DNA of 64,000 nucleotides from Streptomyces sp. NBC_01304 (GCF_035975855.1 NZ_CP109055.1:1612001-1676000); one strand, 5' to 3'. Numbered from the stretch's first letter, positions 1 to 9,041 are shown. Numbers and translations: made by a program. The notes: generated by a model from the sequence alone, not told the origin.

Positions 1-459
1 CGGCTGCGGGAGGCCGGGCGCCGCGAGGAGGCCCGGGTGCTGCTCGTCGCGCTCGGCGAGGAGTTCCCCGACGACCCCGACGTCGCCTACCAAGCCGCCT
101 GGGTGCACGACACGCTCGGCCTGGAGGCCGAGGCGGTGCCGTACTACCGGCGGGCCGTCGGCGTTCCCGGCCTGTCCGACGAGGACCGCGCCGGGGCGCT
201 GCTCGGGCTCGGCTCGACCTACCGGGTGCTCGGGCAGTACCCGCAGGCCGTCGAGACCCTCACCGCGGCCGTCGCCGAATTCCCGGACGACGGAGCTCTT
301 CGGACGTTCCTCGCGATGTCCCTGTACAACTCCGGCCGCACGCACGACGCGATGGAGCTGCTGCTGAAGCTGCTCGCGGCCACCAGCAGCGATCCGGGCA
401 TCGCCGGATACCGCGCGGCGATCGAGCACTACGCCGCGGACCTCGACGCGACGCAGTAG
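1..459 (+). CDS. Tetratricopeptide-repeat protein, 3' part (5' end outside window)
   Basis: The reading frame is open from base 1, so the gene begins upstream of the window; the last 152 codons are seen. The sequence has alternating small and aromatic residues typical of TPR helices, with units around 'AYQAAWVHDTLG', 'GALLGLGSTYRVLGQY' and 'LRTFLAMSLYNSG'. Short cytoplasmic TPR proteins of this type are common in Streptomyces and probably act as protein-binding scaffolds; no partner is evident. It ends 28 bp before the convergent DUF6397 gene. The family call is firm; the function is unknown. Confidence 0.85.
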   Translation, partial: RLREAGRREEARVLLVALGEEFPDDPDVAYQAAWVHDTLGLEAEAVPYYRRAVGVPGLSDEDRAGALLGLGSTYRVLGQYPQAVETLTAAVAEFPDDGALRTFLAMSLYNSGRTHDAMELLLKLLAATSSDPGIAGYRAAIEHYAADLDATQ

Positions 460-487
460 CACTCCAGTACGCCACCGGCCTCAGCGG

Positions 488-1726
488 TTACGTCACCGCA
501 CGGCGGACACACCGGTCCAGAGCGGGGCGGGGCCTGCGCCGGAAGCGCCGCAACAGGGAGCGCGGCGCAGGGGTGTTGGCGCTCCTCGCGGCCTTGGCCA
601 CCTGGCCGTCCGGCGCCCGGAGAGGGCGGGGGCGGTCCATGGAGTCGGCCGCGGCGGGCAGGCGTGGCTCCGTCACGGGGCCGACCTCGGCGGCCGGGCG
701 ACGCCCGACCGCACGGTCCTCACCCCCGCCGCCGGAGCACTGCCCGGCCACACGATCGACCCCCTCGACCGAAGCCGGCCCTGCCACTCGCCCGCCCCGG
801 TCAGCCGGGCGGGGCCGCGGCGCTGGATCGGCCCCGCCATCCGGGCACAGCGCGGCCACTCGGCCGCCCGCCTCGTCGTGCGTCCCGGGCACGCCGTCCG
901 TCACGACGGCCGTGCCGGAGGCGGCCACCCGGACCGTGCGGTCCCCCATGGGCCGAGGCGCGGCCCGTTCCTGGCGTGCCGCGTCGAGTTCCAGGCCGAG
1001 CACCGCCCGCAGCCAGCGGATCTCGTCCGGAGCGTCCGCGTACAAGATCCTCGCGGTGGCCTGAGCGGCGGCTGAATCGGGCCTGCTGGGCGTGCCGAAC
1101 GGATCTGGCTGCAGTCGGCGCAACTCGGCGCGTTCATAGGGATCCGGCACGAGCTCGGCGACCTGGATCGTGTCGAGCATCGAGGCCGCGACGGCCGCCC
1201 GCTCCCACGAGTCCCCGGCCGTCTTCAGCAGGAACCCGCAGCGCCGCGCCCGCCAATTCCTGGCCCGCAGGTCCTCCCCCGCCGCGAGCCGGCTGCGCAT
1301 CGTCTCCGGGGCCTGTCCGGTGAGCAGCGCGGCGTTGGCATCGGCGAACTGCCCCACGTCGTCGGCGAGATAGAGCCAGACCACAGCCCTGTAGCGATTC
1401 AGATACCACTTCACCGGCACCAGCAGACCGGCCCGGGCCAGCCGGGTGAAGCGCCCCGTGCTCACGCCGAGGAGCTCGGCGCCCTGCGCCGTGCCGACCA
1501 TGCGGACCCGCTCGCGCAGGGTGCCGGGAAAGCCGTCCGCCGCACGCAGCCGGTCGAGTTCGGTCCTGGTGACGCGGCGCCGTCCGCTCTCCTCGCCTGC
1601 GACGGTACGGACGCAGCCGAGTTGTACGGCCAGTTCGAACTCGCCGCGCTTGAGTTCCAGTTCTCTGGCCGCGCGCCCGGTGGCGTACGACTCAACTGGC
1701 GTGTGGGTGCCTGCACTTGCAGCCAT
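488..1726 (-). CDS. DUF6397-type conserved Streptomyces protein
   Basis: The predicted protein has 412 residues. Its N-terminal 200 residues resemble the DUF6397 family: an ATGRAARELELKRGEFELA-type opening, then a helix-rich region with a MerR/excisionase-like HTH look ('GAELLGVSTGRFTRLARAGLL'). The C-terminal 160 residues are low-complexity, rich in Arg, Pro and Gly, and probably disordered. The ATG at 1726 begins where the family's conserved start lies. Inference: a DNA-binding or regulatory protein. No experimental role is known to me, and the neighbours give no functional hint. Confidence 0.7.
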   Translation of the reverse strand: MAASAGTHTPVESYATGRAARELELKRGEFELAVQLGCVRTVAGEESGRRRVTRTELDRLRAADGFPGTLRERVRMVGTAQGAELLGVSTGRFTRLARAGLLVPVKWYLNRYRAVVWLYLADDVGQFADANAALLTGQAPETMRSRLAAGEDLRARNWRARRCGFLLKTAGDSWERAAVAASMLDTIQVAELVPDPYERAELRRLQPDPFGTPSRPDSAAAQATARILYADAPDEIRWLRAVLGLELDAARQERAAPRPMGDRTVRVAASGTAVVTDGVPGTHDEAGGRVAALCPDGGADPAPRPRPADRGGRVAGPASVEGVDRVAGQCSGGGGEDRAVGRRPAAEVGPVTEPRLPAAADSMDRPRPLRAPDGQVAKAARSANTPAPRSLLRRFRRRPRPALDRCVRRAVT

Positions 1727-1834
1727 GACGGTCTCCCCCGTGAGATGCGATTACTCTCGGTGAAGACCGTAGCCCGATTCGCGAAATCCCGCCGAGCCTG
1801 TGGATAACTCTGTCCACGAGACCGTACTGGCAGG

Positions 1835-2248
1835 TCAGAGGTCTATCACCGGCGTTCGCTGCGGCTGCCGTGCCCCGACTTTGAGGTGCTCGCCGACGCG
1901 ATTGACGAGCAGCGTCATCTCGTAGGCCACCTGCCCGATGTCCGCGTCCGACGAGCTCAGGACGCACAGACAGCTGCCGTCGCCGGCCGCCGTCACGAAC
2001 AGCACCGCCTCATCGAACTCGATCATGGTCTGGCGTACGCCGCCCGCTGCGAAGTGGCGCCCCGACCCCTTGGCGAGGCTGTGCAGTCCGGAGGCGACCG
2101 CCGCCAGATGTTCGGCGTCCTCGCGTGGCAGGCTCGTGCTCGCGCCGGTCACCAGTCCGTCGTTGGAAAGGACCAGCGCGTGCCGTACGTGCTCCACCCG
2201 CTGGGTCAGATCGTCCAGCAGCCAGCCAAGTCCCGTGCCTTGCACCAT
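1835..2248 (-). CDS. Roadblock/LC7-domain protein (orphan CvnB paralogue)
   Basis: This 137-residue Roadblock/LC7 protein is closely similar to the conservon protein at 3843-4280. Shared blocks include 'VLSNDGL', 'REDAEHLAAVASG', 'GGVRQTM' and 'AAGDGSCL'. Such proteins dimerise and modulate small Ras-like GTPases (MglB/CvnB role). I chose the ATG at 2248 because GGGGAGG lies six bases upstream; the frame stays open further upstream but has no homology there. It stands alone, divergent from the PPOX gene, and may cross-talk with the nearby CvnD GTPase. Confidence 0.9.
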   Translation of the reverse strand: MVQGTGLGWLLDDLTQRVEHVRHALVLSNDGLVTGASTSLPREDAEHLAAVASGLHSLAKGSGRHFAAGGVRQTMIEFDEAVLFVTAAGDGSCLCVLSSSDADIGQVAYEMTLLVNRVGEHLKVGARQPQRTPVIDL

Positions 2249-2320
2249 GTTCGGCCTCCCCGTTCCCGTTGCCCGCCAGCCTTCACCACGGTTGCCCCCT
2301 CGGCAAGACAGGATGGGTAC

Positions 2321-2749
2321 ATGGCACAGAAGATGACCGAGGACGAATGGCATGCCTTCGTCTCGCACGGCACCCGCACCGCGAAACTCTCCACCGTACG
2401 GGCCGACGGCTCGCCGCACATCGCACCGATCTGGTTCCTGCTCGACGGGAACGACCTCGTCTTCAACACTGCGAAGGAGTCGGTCAAGGGCCGCAATCTG
2501 GCCCGCGACGGGCGGGTGTCGCTGTGCGTGGACGACGACCGGCCGCCGTTCGCGTTCGTGGTGATCCGCGGGCAGGCCGAGCTGGTGGAGGAGCTGGCCG
2601 AGGTCCGGCACTGGGCGGGCCGGATCGCGGCCCGGTACATGGGCGAGGAGCGCGCCGAGGAGTACGGCGAGCGCAATGGCGTACCCGGTGAACTGCTCGT
2701 CCGCGTACGGATCGAGAAGGTACTGGCCCAAGGGGGCGTGGCCGACTGA
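2321..2749 (+). CDS. PPOX-class F420/flavin-dependent enzyme family protein
   Basis: This 142-residue protein has the split beta-barrel of the pyridoxamine 5'-phosphate oxidase-like superfamily. Visible family features are 'AKLSTVRADGSPHIAPIWF', followed by 'VKGRNLARDGRVSLCV' and a C-terminal 'RIEKVLA'. Actinobacterial members of this size usually bind F420 or a flavin and reduce or oxidise small substrates; the substrate is not predictable. The start at 2321 gives the canonical N-terminus, and no strong ribosome site is seen. It converges on cvnD with a 35 bp gap. Confidence 0.88.
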   Translation: MAQKMTEDEWHAFVSHGTRTAKLSTVRADGSPHIAPIWFLLDGNDLVFNTAKESVKGRNLARDGRVSLCVDDDRPPFAFVVIRGQAELVEELAEVRHWAGRIAARYMGEERAEEYGERNGVPGELLVRVRIEKVLAQGGVAD

Positions 2750-2784
2750 GCCGGCCCGCCCCCTGAGGCCTCGCTCCGCGCTCC

Positions 2785-3390
2785 TCAGCCGACCGAGTCG
2801 AGCAGCCGGGCGGTGTGCATCCGCCCGGCGTACTCGACGAGTCGTATCAGCACTTCCTTTCCCGAATCCCGGTCGCGTGCGTCACACAGCACGACCGGTG
2901 TTCCCCGGTCGAGGTCGAGGGCGCGGGAGACATCCTGAGCGCCGTAGGTGCGCGCCCCTGCGAAGCAGTTGACGGCCACCACGAAGGGGATGTGCCGGTG
3001 CTCGAAGAAGTCCACCGCGGGGAAGCAGTCCTCGAGCCGCCGGGTGTCCGCGAGGACGACGGCGCCGAGTGCGCCCTGCGACAGTTCGTCCCAGAGGAAC
3101 CAGAAGCGGTCCTGACCGGGCGTGCCGAAGAGGTAGAGCGACAGGCCCGACCTGATGGTGATCCGGCCGAAGTCCATGGCGACGGTGGTGGTGGTCTTGC
3201 GGGCGACACCGACGGTGTCGTCCACCGATTCGCCCAGTTCGCTGAGTTGTTCCTCCGTACGAAGGGGGCGGATTTCACTGACCGCGCCGACCAGGGTGGT
3301 CTTGCCCACCCCGAAGCCGCCCGCGACCAGAATCTTCAGCGCAAGGGCGGCGGGTTCGCCGACCGTGCTCTCAGAGCGCTCGGAGCCCAT
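2785..3390 (-). CDS. cvnD: Conservon GTP-binding protein CvnD
   Basis: This 201-residue small Ras-like GTPase of the conservon type has the P-loop 'GGFGVGKTT' (residues about 24-32). A switch/G3-type 'LFGTPGQDRFWFLWDEL' and a late 'VAVNCF' region stand in for the NKxD motif. It is the last gene of the cvnA-B-C-D unit and overlaps cvnC by 20 bp. In Streptomyces conservons this GTPase works with a sensor kinase and a Roadblock protein in a membrane-associated complex resembling eukaryotic G-protein signalling. The effector is unknown; no cytochrome P450 gene follows here. Confidence 0.93.
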   Translation of the reverse strand: MGSERSESTVGEPAALALKILVAGGFGVGKTTLVGAVSEIRPLRTEEQLSELGESVDDTVGVARKTTTTVAMDFGRITIRSGLSLYLFGTPGQDRFWFLWDELSQGALGAVVLADTRRLEDCFPAVDFFEHRHIPFVVAVNCFAGARTYGAQDVSRALDLDRGTPVVLCDARDRDSGKEVLIRLVEYAGRMHTARLLDSVG

Positions 3391-3820
3391 CGATCACTTC
3401 TCTCAGGATCTTTTCGTCGGGTAGCTGTGCGGGGGGCACCGGCCTGCTCACCTTGACGCAGCCCAGCTCGAGCAGGTCCCCGAGGAGGACCCGGACCACG
3501 CCCACCGGCAGATCGGCGCCGGCCGCGAGTTCCGCGACCGACTGGGTCTCGGCGCGGCACAGCTCGACGAGGGAGCGGTGCTCGGGTCCGAGCGCCGTGT
3601 CCTCGCCCGAGTCGGGCGCGTTCGTGTCGAGGGTGACGAGCGCGATCAGGTCGAAGTGCACGCCGGTCGGGCCCGGCTGGGTCCGGCCGCCGGTCATCGC
3701 ATAGGGGCGGACGAGCGGTCCCGCGTCGGCGTCGTACCACTGGCTGCCGGCTTCCGGCCGGCCGGTGCCGTCGGCGACGCGGTCGCTCCGGTCGTACTCG
3801 TGGTGCTCGTGGGGGTTCAT
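3371..3820 (-). CDS. cvnC: Conservon DUF742 protein CvnC
   Basis: This 149-residue DUF742 protein has the family's 'VRPYAMTGGRT' opening and a C-terminal winged-helix-like region ending in 'KILREVIDGLRAL'. The ATG at 3820 was preferred over upstream ones because it starts at the family boundary and has GGAAGGAGG twelve bases ahead. It lies between cvnB (22 bp gap) and cvnD (overlap), consistent with one transcript. Established role: third component of conservons; its biochemical function is not settled, although DNA binding has been suggested for DUF742. Confidence 0.92.
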   Translation of the reverse strand: MNPHEHHEYDRSDRVADGTGRPEAGSQWYDADAGPLVRPYAMTGGRTQPGPTGVHFDLIALVTLDTNAPDSGEDTALGPEHRSLVELCRAETQSVAELAAGADLPVGVVRVLLGDLLELGCVKVSRPVPPAQLPDEKILREVIDGLRAL

Positions 3821-3842
3821 GACCTGCGGTCGCCTCCTTCCC

Positions 3843-4280
3843 TCATCCCGCGGCGGGGGGCCGTGCGGCGAAGCGTGGTGGGGTGAAGAGGTGCTCGCCG
3901 ACACGTTTCACCAAGAGCGCCATCTCGTACGCGATCAGGCCTATGTCGGCGGTCGCCGTGCTGAGCACCGCGAGGCAGGAGCCGTCGCCCGCCGCGGCGA
4001 CGAACAGGAAGCCGTCGTCCATCTCGACCATGGTCTGGCGCACCCCGCCGGCACCGAAGTGCCGGCCCGCCCCCTTGGCGAGGCTGTGGAATCCGGAGGC
4101 GACCGCCGCCAGATGCTCGGCGTCCTCGCGGTGCAGCGCGCTGGAGGCGCCGACCGCGAGCCCGTCGTTGGAGAGCACCACGCAGTGCCGCACCTCGCCG
4201 ACGCGCAGCACCAAGTCGTCGAGCAGCCAGTCGAGTTCACCGGAACGGTGGGCCGTGCCGGCTCTGGGGTCCTCGATCAT
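3843..4280 (-). CDS. cvnB: Conservon Roadblock/LC7 protein CvnB
   Basis: This 145-residue Roadblock/LC7 protein starts with an ATG at 4280 that overlaps the cvnA stop by four bases (ATGA), so translation is probably coupled. It carries 'DWLLDDLVLRVGEVRH', 'EDAEHLAAVASGFHSLAKG' and 'AYEMALLVKRVGEHL'. It is predicted to dimerise and regulate the nucleotide state of CvnD. The nearest relative in this window is the orphan at 1835-2248. A very long alternative frame that includes this gene is an artefact of reading through antisense cvnA sequence. Confidence 0.93.
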   Translation of the reverse strand: MIEDPRAGTAHRSGELDWLLDDLVLRVGEVRHCVVLSNDGLAVGASSALHREDAEHLAAVASGFHSLAKGAGRHFGAGGVRQTMVEMDDGFLFVAAAGDGSCLAVLSTATADIGLIAYEMALLVKRVGEHLFTPPRFAARPPAAG

Positions 4281-6949
4281 GTGCCGTCTCCTTCGCTGCT
4301 GTCGCTGCCCTGGCTGCGTACGCCGCCCGCGCCCCGGGCCTTGCCGGGTGGTCGGCCGCCGCGCGCCCAGCCGTCGCGGTAGGCGGCCATGCGGTCCCTG
4401 ACCTGCTCGGGGGTGCGTTCGTCGGTTTCCTGCGAGGTGTGCGACGGGGGCGGGGGTTCCGCTGCCGTCTGTTCCTCGCGCAGTTGTGGTGCGAGGTGGG
4501 TCTGGCGTACGCGGCGTGGGAGGCCGTCGTTGTCGTCGGACCCGTCGGTGTCCGTGCTGTCGTCGCCGGTGCCGCGGCTGCCGGAGCCGTTGGTGTCGGT
4601 GGTGCGGGTGTCCGAACCGTTGGCGTCCGTGGTGCGGGTGTGCAGCCTGAGCGTGGTGACGCCGGGGGGCGGCGCGGGTTCGGCCGCGGACGGTGCGAGG
4701 GCGGGGCGGGGTCCCGCCACGAGGCCGGCGGCGCCGCCCAGGCGGGCGGGTCCGGAACCGCCCGCCACGCGTGCGTGCTCGGCGGCGTCGGCTGTCTCGT
4801 GTGGGTCGAGCTGGTCGCGGGCGGGCCTGACGGAGGGGCCGAGGGCGCCCTGCAGCAGCCCGGTGGGCAGCAGGACGACGGCGGTGGTGCCGCCGTAGGG
4901 GGACGTCCGCAGATGGACCTTGATGCCGTGGCGTGCGGCGAGTCTGCTCACCACGAACAGGCCCAGCCGGTCGCTGTCGAACAGGTCGAGCGTCTCGGAC
5001 TGCTCGATGCGCCGGTTTGCCTCGGCGAGGCGTTCCTTGCCCATGCCCAGGCCCCGGTCCTCGATCTCCAGGGCGTAGCCGTTGCCGACGGGTTCGCCGC
5101 TGACGCGGACCTTGGTGTGTGGCGGGGAGAACTGGGCGGCGTTCTCGACGATTTCGGCGAGCAGATGGGTGAGGTCGGCGACCGCTGAGCCCACGACTGC
5201 GGCCTCCGGGAGCTGACGTACCTCCACACGCGCGTAGTCCTCGACTTCGGAGACGGCGGCGCGCACGACGTTGGTCAGGGAGACCGGCATGCGCCAGGCC
5301 CGGCCGGGGGCCGCCCCGGAGAGGATGATCAAGCTCTCCGCGTGCCTGCGCATGCGGGTGGTGAGGTGGTCGAGCCGGAACAGGTCGCTGAGCTCGTTCG
5401 GGTCGTCGGCCCTGCGTTCCATGGAGTCCAGGAGGTTGAGCTGGCGGTGGACCAGGACCTGGCTGCGCCGGGCGAGGTTGACGAAGACGCCGGAGATGCC
5501 GCTGGCGAGTTCGGCGCGCTCGATCGCGGCGCTCAGGGCGGCGCGGTGCACGGTGTCGAGTGCCTCGGCGACCTGGCCCGTCTCGTCCTCGGCGGGTGGT
5601 TTGGGCGGGGCCTCGGCGTGGATGTCGAGTTCTTCGCCGGCCCGCAACCGGCGCATGGCGCCGGGGAGTTTGCGGCGGGCGATCTCGAGCGCGCTGTTGC
5701 GCAGGCTGACCAGTTCGACGACGAGGCCGCGGCCGATGCGTACCGAGATCACGAGCGAGGCGGCGACGGCCAGCAGGCCGAACAGCACGGCGGCGCCGGC
5801 CGGGCTGAGCACCCCGCGGGTGAAGGGATCGGCGCGGTCGGCGGCGCTGGCTCCGGCGCCCGCCTCGATGGCGCGCAGGTCTTCCTGCAGTCCGGGCACG
5901 GCGGCGTCCCAGCGTGCCTCGTCGATCGCGTCGACGGCCTTGCGGCCGGCGTCCGCGGCGAGCACCTTGTCCTCGATGGCGCGCACGTCGGCGTACGCGC
6001 TCCCCTCCTCGAGGTCGTGCCAGGCGGCCCGCTCGGTCCCGCGCAGGTCGTCGACGGCGCCGTCGGTCAGGGTGCGCCGGGTCTCGACGGCGCCGATGAA
6101 CGCGTGCAGCCGCTTGCCGTCGAGGGACTTGGTGAGCCGCGCGGTGGACAGCAGGGCGTCCTCCCGGGCCAGCATCTCGGCGGCCTTGGTGAATTCGAGC
6201 AGCACGCGCGCGTCGGAGCCGAGTTCGGCGTCCTGGATGCCGGTGAGGGCTCCCCCGACGCCGAAGGCCGCGGAGATGGTCCCGGTGTACTGCCCGTAGG
6301 CCTCCTCCCAGCCGGTACGCCGGTCGAGGATCGTGCCGCGCAGGTCCTTGAGGTCGGCCACGCCGACGACGAACGTGTCGAGGCGGTCGGCCACTTGGGG
6401 CGGCAGACCGCCGCCGTCCGCGATGGTGTGGCCGTCGTCGAGCCGCAGCCCGGCCACGGCCTTGTCGGTCGCCTTGGCCTGCTTCTCCAGTTCGTCGCCG
6501 CGCGCGGCGCCGGGCTGCGCCGCATAGCGGACGGCTGCGCCGCGCTCGGCCTGGAGGGCCGCGACGGCGGTCGCGACGGGTCCGCGTACGTCCTCGTCGA
6601 CGCGCTGCAACTGGCGCAGCCGCGCGACGTCCTGGGCCGTGGTGACGGTCGCGTACGCCCACAGGGCGAGCAGGGAGACGACCGGCACCATCAACAGGCA
6701 GACGATCTTGGCGCGGACGGTGCGCGGGCGCACCCGCCAGCCTCCGCCACGCGCGCGTAGTGGCTGTTCTTGCGGGTCCGGGGCGGGCGGGGGCGGTTCG
6801 GCCCGGTCGTACGGGTTCTCCTCGGCGGGTGCTCCCGCATGTGCGCGCCGTCCGCGCGCGGGGGTGGTGGCCGGGGTGCCGTTGGCCTCGTTCGAGGGCG
6901 GGCCTTCGGGGCCGGAAGTGCTGTCGGGGGTGCTGCGGGATATGCGCAT
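4277..6949 (-). CDS. cvnA: Conservon sensor histidine kinase CvnA
   Basis: The predicted protein has 890 residues. After a Pro-rich cytoplasmic start there is a membrane helix (about 81-102). An extracytoplasmic all-helical nitrate/nitrite-sensor-like domain follows, then a second helix (about 386-410) and a HAMP-like linker. A dimerisation region contains 'RRSQVLVHRQLNLLDSMERR'. The HATPase_c domain has an N box 'EIVENAAQFSPPH' (about 596) and 'DRGLGMG' (about 633). The last 200 residues are low-complexity. ATG 6949 has GAGGAG just upstream; the frame continues further but lacks homology. It heads the cvnABCD unit. The stimulus is unknown. Confidence 0.92.
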   Translation of the reverse strand: MRISRSTPDSTSGPEGPPSNEANGTPATTPARGRRAHAGAPAEENPYDRAEPPPPAPDPQEQPLRARGGGWRVRPRTVRAKIVCLLMVPVVSLLALWAYATVTTAQDVARLRQLQRVDEDVRGPVATAVAALQAERGAAVRYAAQPGAARGDELEKQAKATDKAVAGLRLDDGHTIADGGGLPPQVADRLDTFVVGVADLKDLRGTILDRRTGWEEAYGQYTGTISAAFGVGGALTGIQDAELGSDARVLLEFTKAAEMLAREDALLSTARLTKSLDGKRLHAFIGAVETRRTLTDGAVDDLRGTERAAWHDLEEGSAYADVRAIEDKVLAADAGRKAVDAIDEARWDAAVPGLQEDLRAIEAGAGASAADRADPFTRGVLSPAGAAVLFGLLAVAASLVISVRIGRGLVVELVSLRNSALEIARRKLPGAMRRLRAGEELDIHAEAPPKPPAEDETGQVAEALDTVHRAALSAAIERAELASGISGVFVNLARRSQVLVHRQLNLLDSMERRADDPNELSDLFRLDHLTTRMRRHAESLIILSGAAPGRAWRMPVSLTNVVRAAVSEVEDYARVEVRQLPEAAVVGSAVADLTHLLAEIVENAAQFSPPHTKVRVSGEPVGNGYALEIEDRGLGMGKERLAEANRRIEQSETLDLFDSDRLGLFVVSRLAARHGIKVHLRTSPYGGTTAVVLLPTGLLQGALGPSVRPARDQLDPHETADAAEHARVAGGSGPARLGGAAGLVAGPRPALAPSAAEPAPPPGVTTLRLHTRTTDANGSDTRTTDTNGSGSRGTGDDSTDTDGSDDNDGLPRRVRQTHLAPQLREEQTAAEPPPPSHTSQETDERTPEQVRDRMAAYRDGWARGGRPPGKARGAGGVRSQGSDSSEGDGT

Positions 6950-7023
6950 GGCCTCCTCGCTCGGTACGGGGAACGGGGCGTGGTCCGCGGGGTGCCGGCC
7001 GTCGGCCGGCCCGGGGACCGCCG

Positions 7024-7797
7024 TCAGCGGGCGGCGCCCTGCATCGGCCGCTGGGCCGAGGCGGAGGCCTCGCGCTCGCCCGCCGTCGGGGAGAGCGCGA
7101 CGAAGGCCGAGGTCAGGAAGAGATAGGAGCCGAGGCCCACGGCGAGGGGGAAGATGAACTGCATCGCCGTGGCCCCGGGCAGGGACCCGCCGGAGGGGTC
7201 CACACGCACGCCCACCGCCATCATTCCGGTGTAGTGCATGCTGCTCACCGCGCCGCCCATGACGAGCGAGGCGACGGCGACCGCGAGCGCCGACTTGATG
7301 TTGAGCGCCGCCCACAGGGCGGCGGTCGCCGCGACGACGGCGATGGCCACGGAGAGCCCGACGAGCGCGGGGTCGTAGGTGACTTCGCCGTGCAGCCGCA
7401 GGGCGGCCATGCCCAGGTAGTGCATGCTCGCGACGCCGAGTCCGGTGGTGAGTCCGCCGAGGGCGAGGGCCCGGCCTCGGTCGCGGCCGTAGCCGACCGC
7501 GAAGACTCCCGCGCCGACGACGACCATGGCGACGACGAGGCTCAGGATGGTCAGCGGCACGTTGTAGCGGATCTCCGAGCCGCTGACGCTGAAGCCGAGC
7601 ATCGCCACGAAGTGCATCGTCCAGATGCCGGTGCCGATCGCGGAGGCCGCCGTGATCAGCCAGTTGCGCCGTGACCTCCCCGTGGCGGCGAGGGCGCGGA
7701 CGGTGCAGCGCAGGCCGAGGGCTGCGCCGATGCAGGCCATCACGTATGACAGCACGGGTGTCAGCCAGCCGAAGGTGGCGTGGTCCAGGTGTCCCAT
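7024..7797 (-). CDS. MHYT-domain integral membrane sensor
   Basis: This 257-residue protein has about seven transmembrane helices and three MHYT-type motifs at residues 61 (MHF), 125 (MHY) and 187 (MHYT). The family's conserved Met/His residues are proposed to bind copper and sense oxygen, CO or NO. No output domain (GGDEF, EAL) is attached, so it may signal through a partner. It lies 75 bp upstream of and in line with the conservon, so it could share transcription with cvnA and extend that sensory complex. That link is inference. Confidence 0.88.
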   Translation of the reverse strand: MGHLDHATFGWLTPVLSYVMACIGAALGLRCTVRALAATGRSRRNWLITAASAIGTGIWTMHFVAMLGFSVSGSEIRYNVPLTILSLVVAMVVVGAGVFAVGYGRDRGRALALGGLTTGLGVASMHYLGMAALRLHGEVTYDPALVGLSVAIAVVAATAALWAALNIKSALAVAVASLVMGGAVSSMHYTGMMAVGVRVDPSGGSLPGATAMQFIFPLAVGLGSYLFLTSAFVALSPTAGEREASASAQRPMQGAAR

Positions 7798-7970
7798 GGC
7801 TCAGGGACGCTAGTCCGGGTGGGGGCGCACAACAGGGGCGCAGTTCGAAACCGGTCGGAATATGACAGAGCTATGTTCCTGAACGATCGCGTCAAGCTCG
7901 AACATGTGCGCCGCACGGGCGTGCGGGGCCCGCCGCTGCATTGTCAGTGGCGTGCGCGATCATCGGTGTC

Positions 7971-8570
7971 ATGAGCGATGACCCGAGCAGAGTCCAGGAG
8001 TTCTTCACGGCGCGCGCGGCCGACTGGGACACCCGCTTCCCCGACGACGGCCCGGCGTACGCGGCGGGCGTCGCCGAGTTGGGGCTGCGCACGGGTGACT
8101 CGGTGCTCGACGCGGGCTGCGGCACGGGGCGCGCGCTGCCCGCGCTGCGCGCCGCCGTCGGCACCTCGGGAGTGGTCCTCGGCGCCGATCTCACCCCTGC
8201 CATGCTGACCGCCGCGGTGGCGGCGGGGCGGGACTCGGCCGGGGCTCTGCTGCTCGCCGATGTGTCGCGGCTGCCGGTGCGCGACGGCGCCCTGGATGCC
8301 GTGTTCGGCGCCGGGCTGATCTCACATCTGCCACAACCCGCCGAGAATCTGCACGAGTTGGCGCGGGTGGTGCGGCCCGGCGGCCGCCTCGCACTCTTCC
8401 ACCCCATCGGGCGTGCCGCCCTCGCCGCGCGCCAGGGGCGGCAGATGACGCCGGGCGATCTGCGGGCCGAGGACAACCTCCGTCCACTGCTGGCCGGTTC
8501 TGGCTGGCGCATGGTGTCGTACGTGGACGAGGATGCCCGTTTTCTTGCGCTGGCGGTGCGGGAGGGCTGA
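7971..8570 (+). CDS. Class I SAM-dependent methyltransferase
   Basis: This 199-residue Rossmann-fold methyltransferase has motif I 'VLDAGCGTGRA' (about 45-55), an acidic strand-2 residue in 'VLGADLT', and 'LARVVRPGGRLALFHP' before the last strand. This layout is that of small-molecule methyltransferases (UbiE/COQ5 relatives). The substrate is unknown. I chose ATG 7971 because upstream codons (TTG at 7941) give residues outside the family; no clear ribosome site precedes either. The gene is divergent from MHYT and has no enzymatic neighbours. Confidence 0.88.
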   Translation: MSDDPSRVQEFFTARAADWDTRFPDDGPAYAAGVAELGLRTGDSVLDAGCGTGRALPALRAAVGTSGVVLGADLTPAMLTAAVAAGRDSAGALLLADVSRLPVRDGALDAVFGAGLISHLPQPAENLHELARVVRPGGRLALFHPIGRAALAARQGRQMTPGDLRAEDNLRPLLAGSGWRMVSYVDEDARFLALAVREG

Positions 8571-8699
8571 GCCGGCCTCCCCGCGCGCGAGCTCCGCGGC
8601 GGCTCGAACTGCGCCGGGATGCGGCACACTTGGAAGGAAGATCAATCGGGTGGCCGCGTCGGGGGACGGTGCCCGCCCATGGGGGAAGGTGGTCCGCAC

Positions 8700-9041
8700 A
8701 TGTTCGACCGACTGCGCAGACTGTTCCGGCCGGACGGGCGCGAGCCGGGCACGTCCGCCGGGAAGCCCGAGACGACTGCCTCGGGCGCCGGGACACGGGC
8801 GGCGCACGAGCGTGAGGCACGGCGTACGCACAATCTCTTCGAGGCGGCCGCGACCTATGTGTCGGCCTGCGCCGAGGACGACCAGGAGCAGCAGGAGGAG
8901 GCCGCGGGGTGGGTGTCGCCCGAGGCGCTCTCCTTCGGCGTCAACGAGCTCGCCTGCCGTGCGGTCATAGCCCTCGCCCGCGAGCGCGACGAGTCGCCGC
9001 AGACCGTCGCCCGAACTCTCCTCGGCCTGCCTGCCGCCTGA
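8700..9041 (+). CDS. Conserved hypothetical protein, 113 aa
   Basis: This is a small, acidic, mostly helical protein. The N-terminus 'MFDRLRRLFRP' is amphipathic, followed by a charged linker and a helical core ('LFEAAATYVSACAED', 'VNELACRAVIALARERD'). The start at 8700 is supported by GAAGGTGGT six bases upstream; an upstream start at 8619 is possible but less likely. I do not recognise a named family. Its 3' end overlaps the convergent zinc-ribbon gene by 77 bp, so the two mRNAs could form antisense pairs. Confidence 0.6.
   Translation: MFDRLRRLFRPDGREPGTSAGKPETTASGAGTRAAHEREARRTHNLFEAAATYVSACAEDDQEQQEEAAGWVSPEALSFGVNELACRAVIALARERDESPQTVARTLLGLPAA

Noticed and set aside
1835..2731. 298-codon version of the orphan Roadblock protein
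   Set aside because: The N-terminal 161 codons overlap the PPOX gene on the other strand and lack homology; ATG 2248 has a good ribosome site.
3843..6662. 939-codon minus-strand frame ending in the CvnB sequence
   Set aside because: All but the last 145 codons are antisense-frame, Arg/Pro-rich translation of cvnA; the real gene starts at 4280 with an ATGA overlap.
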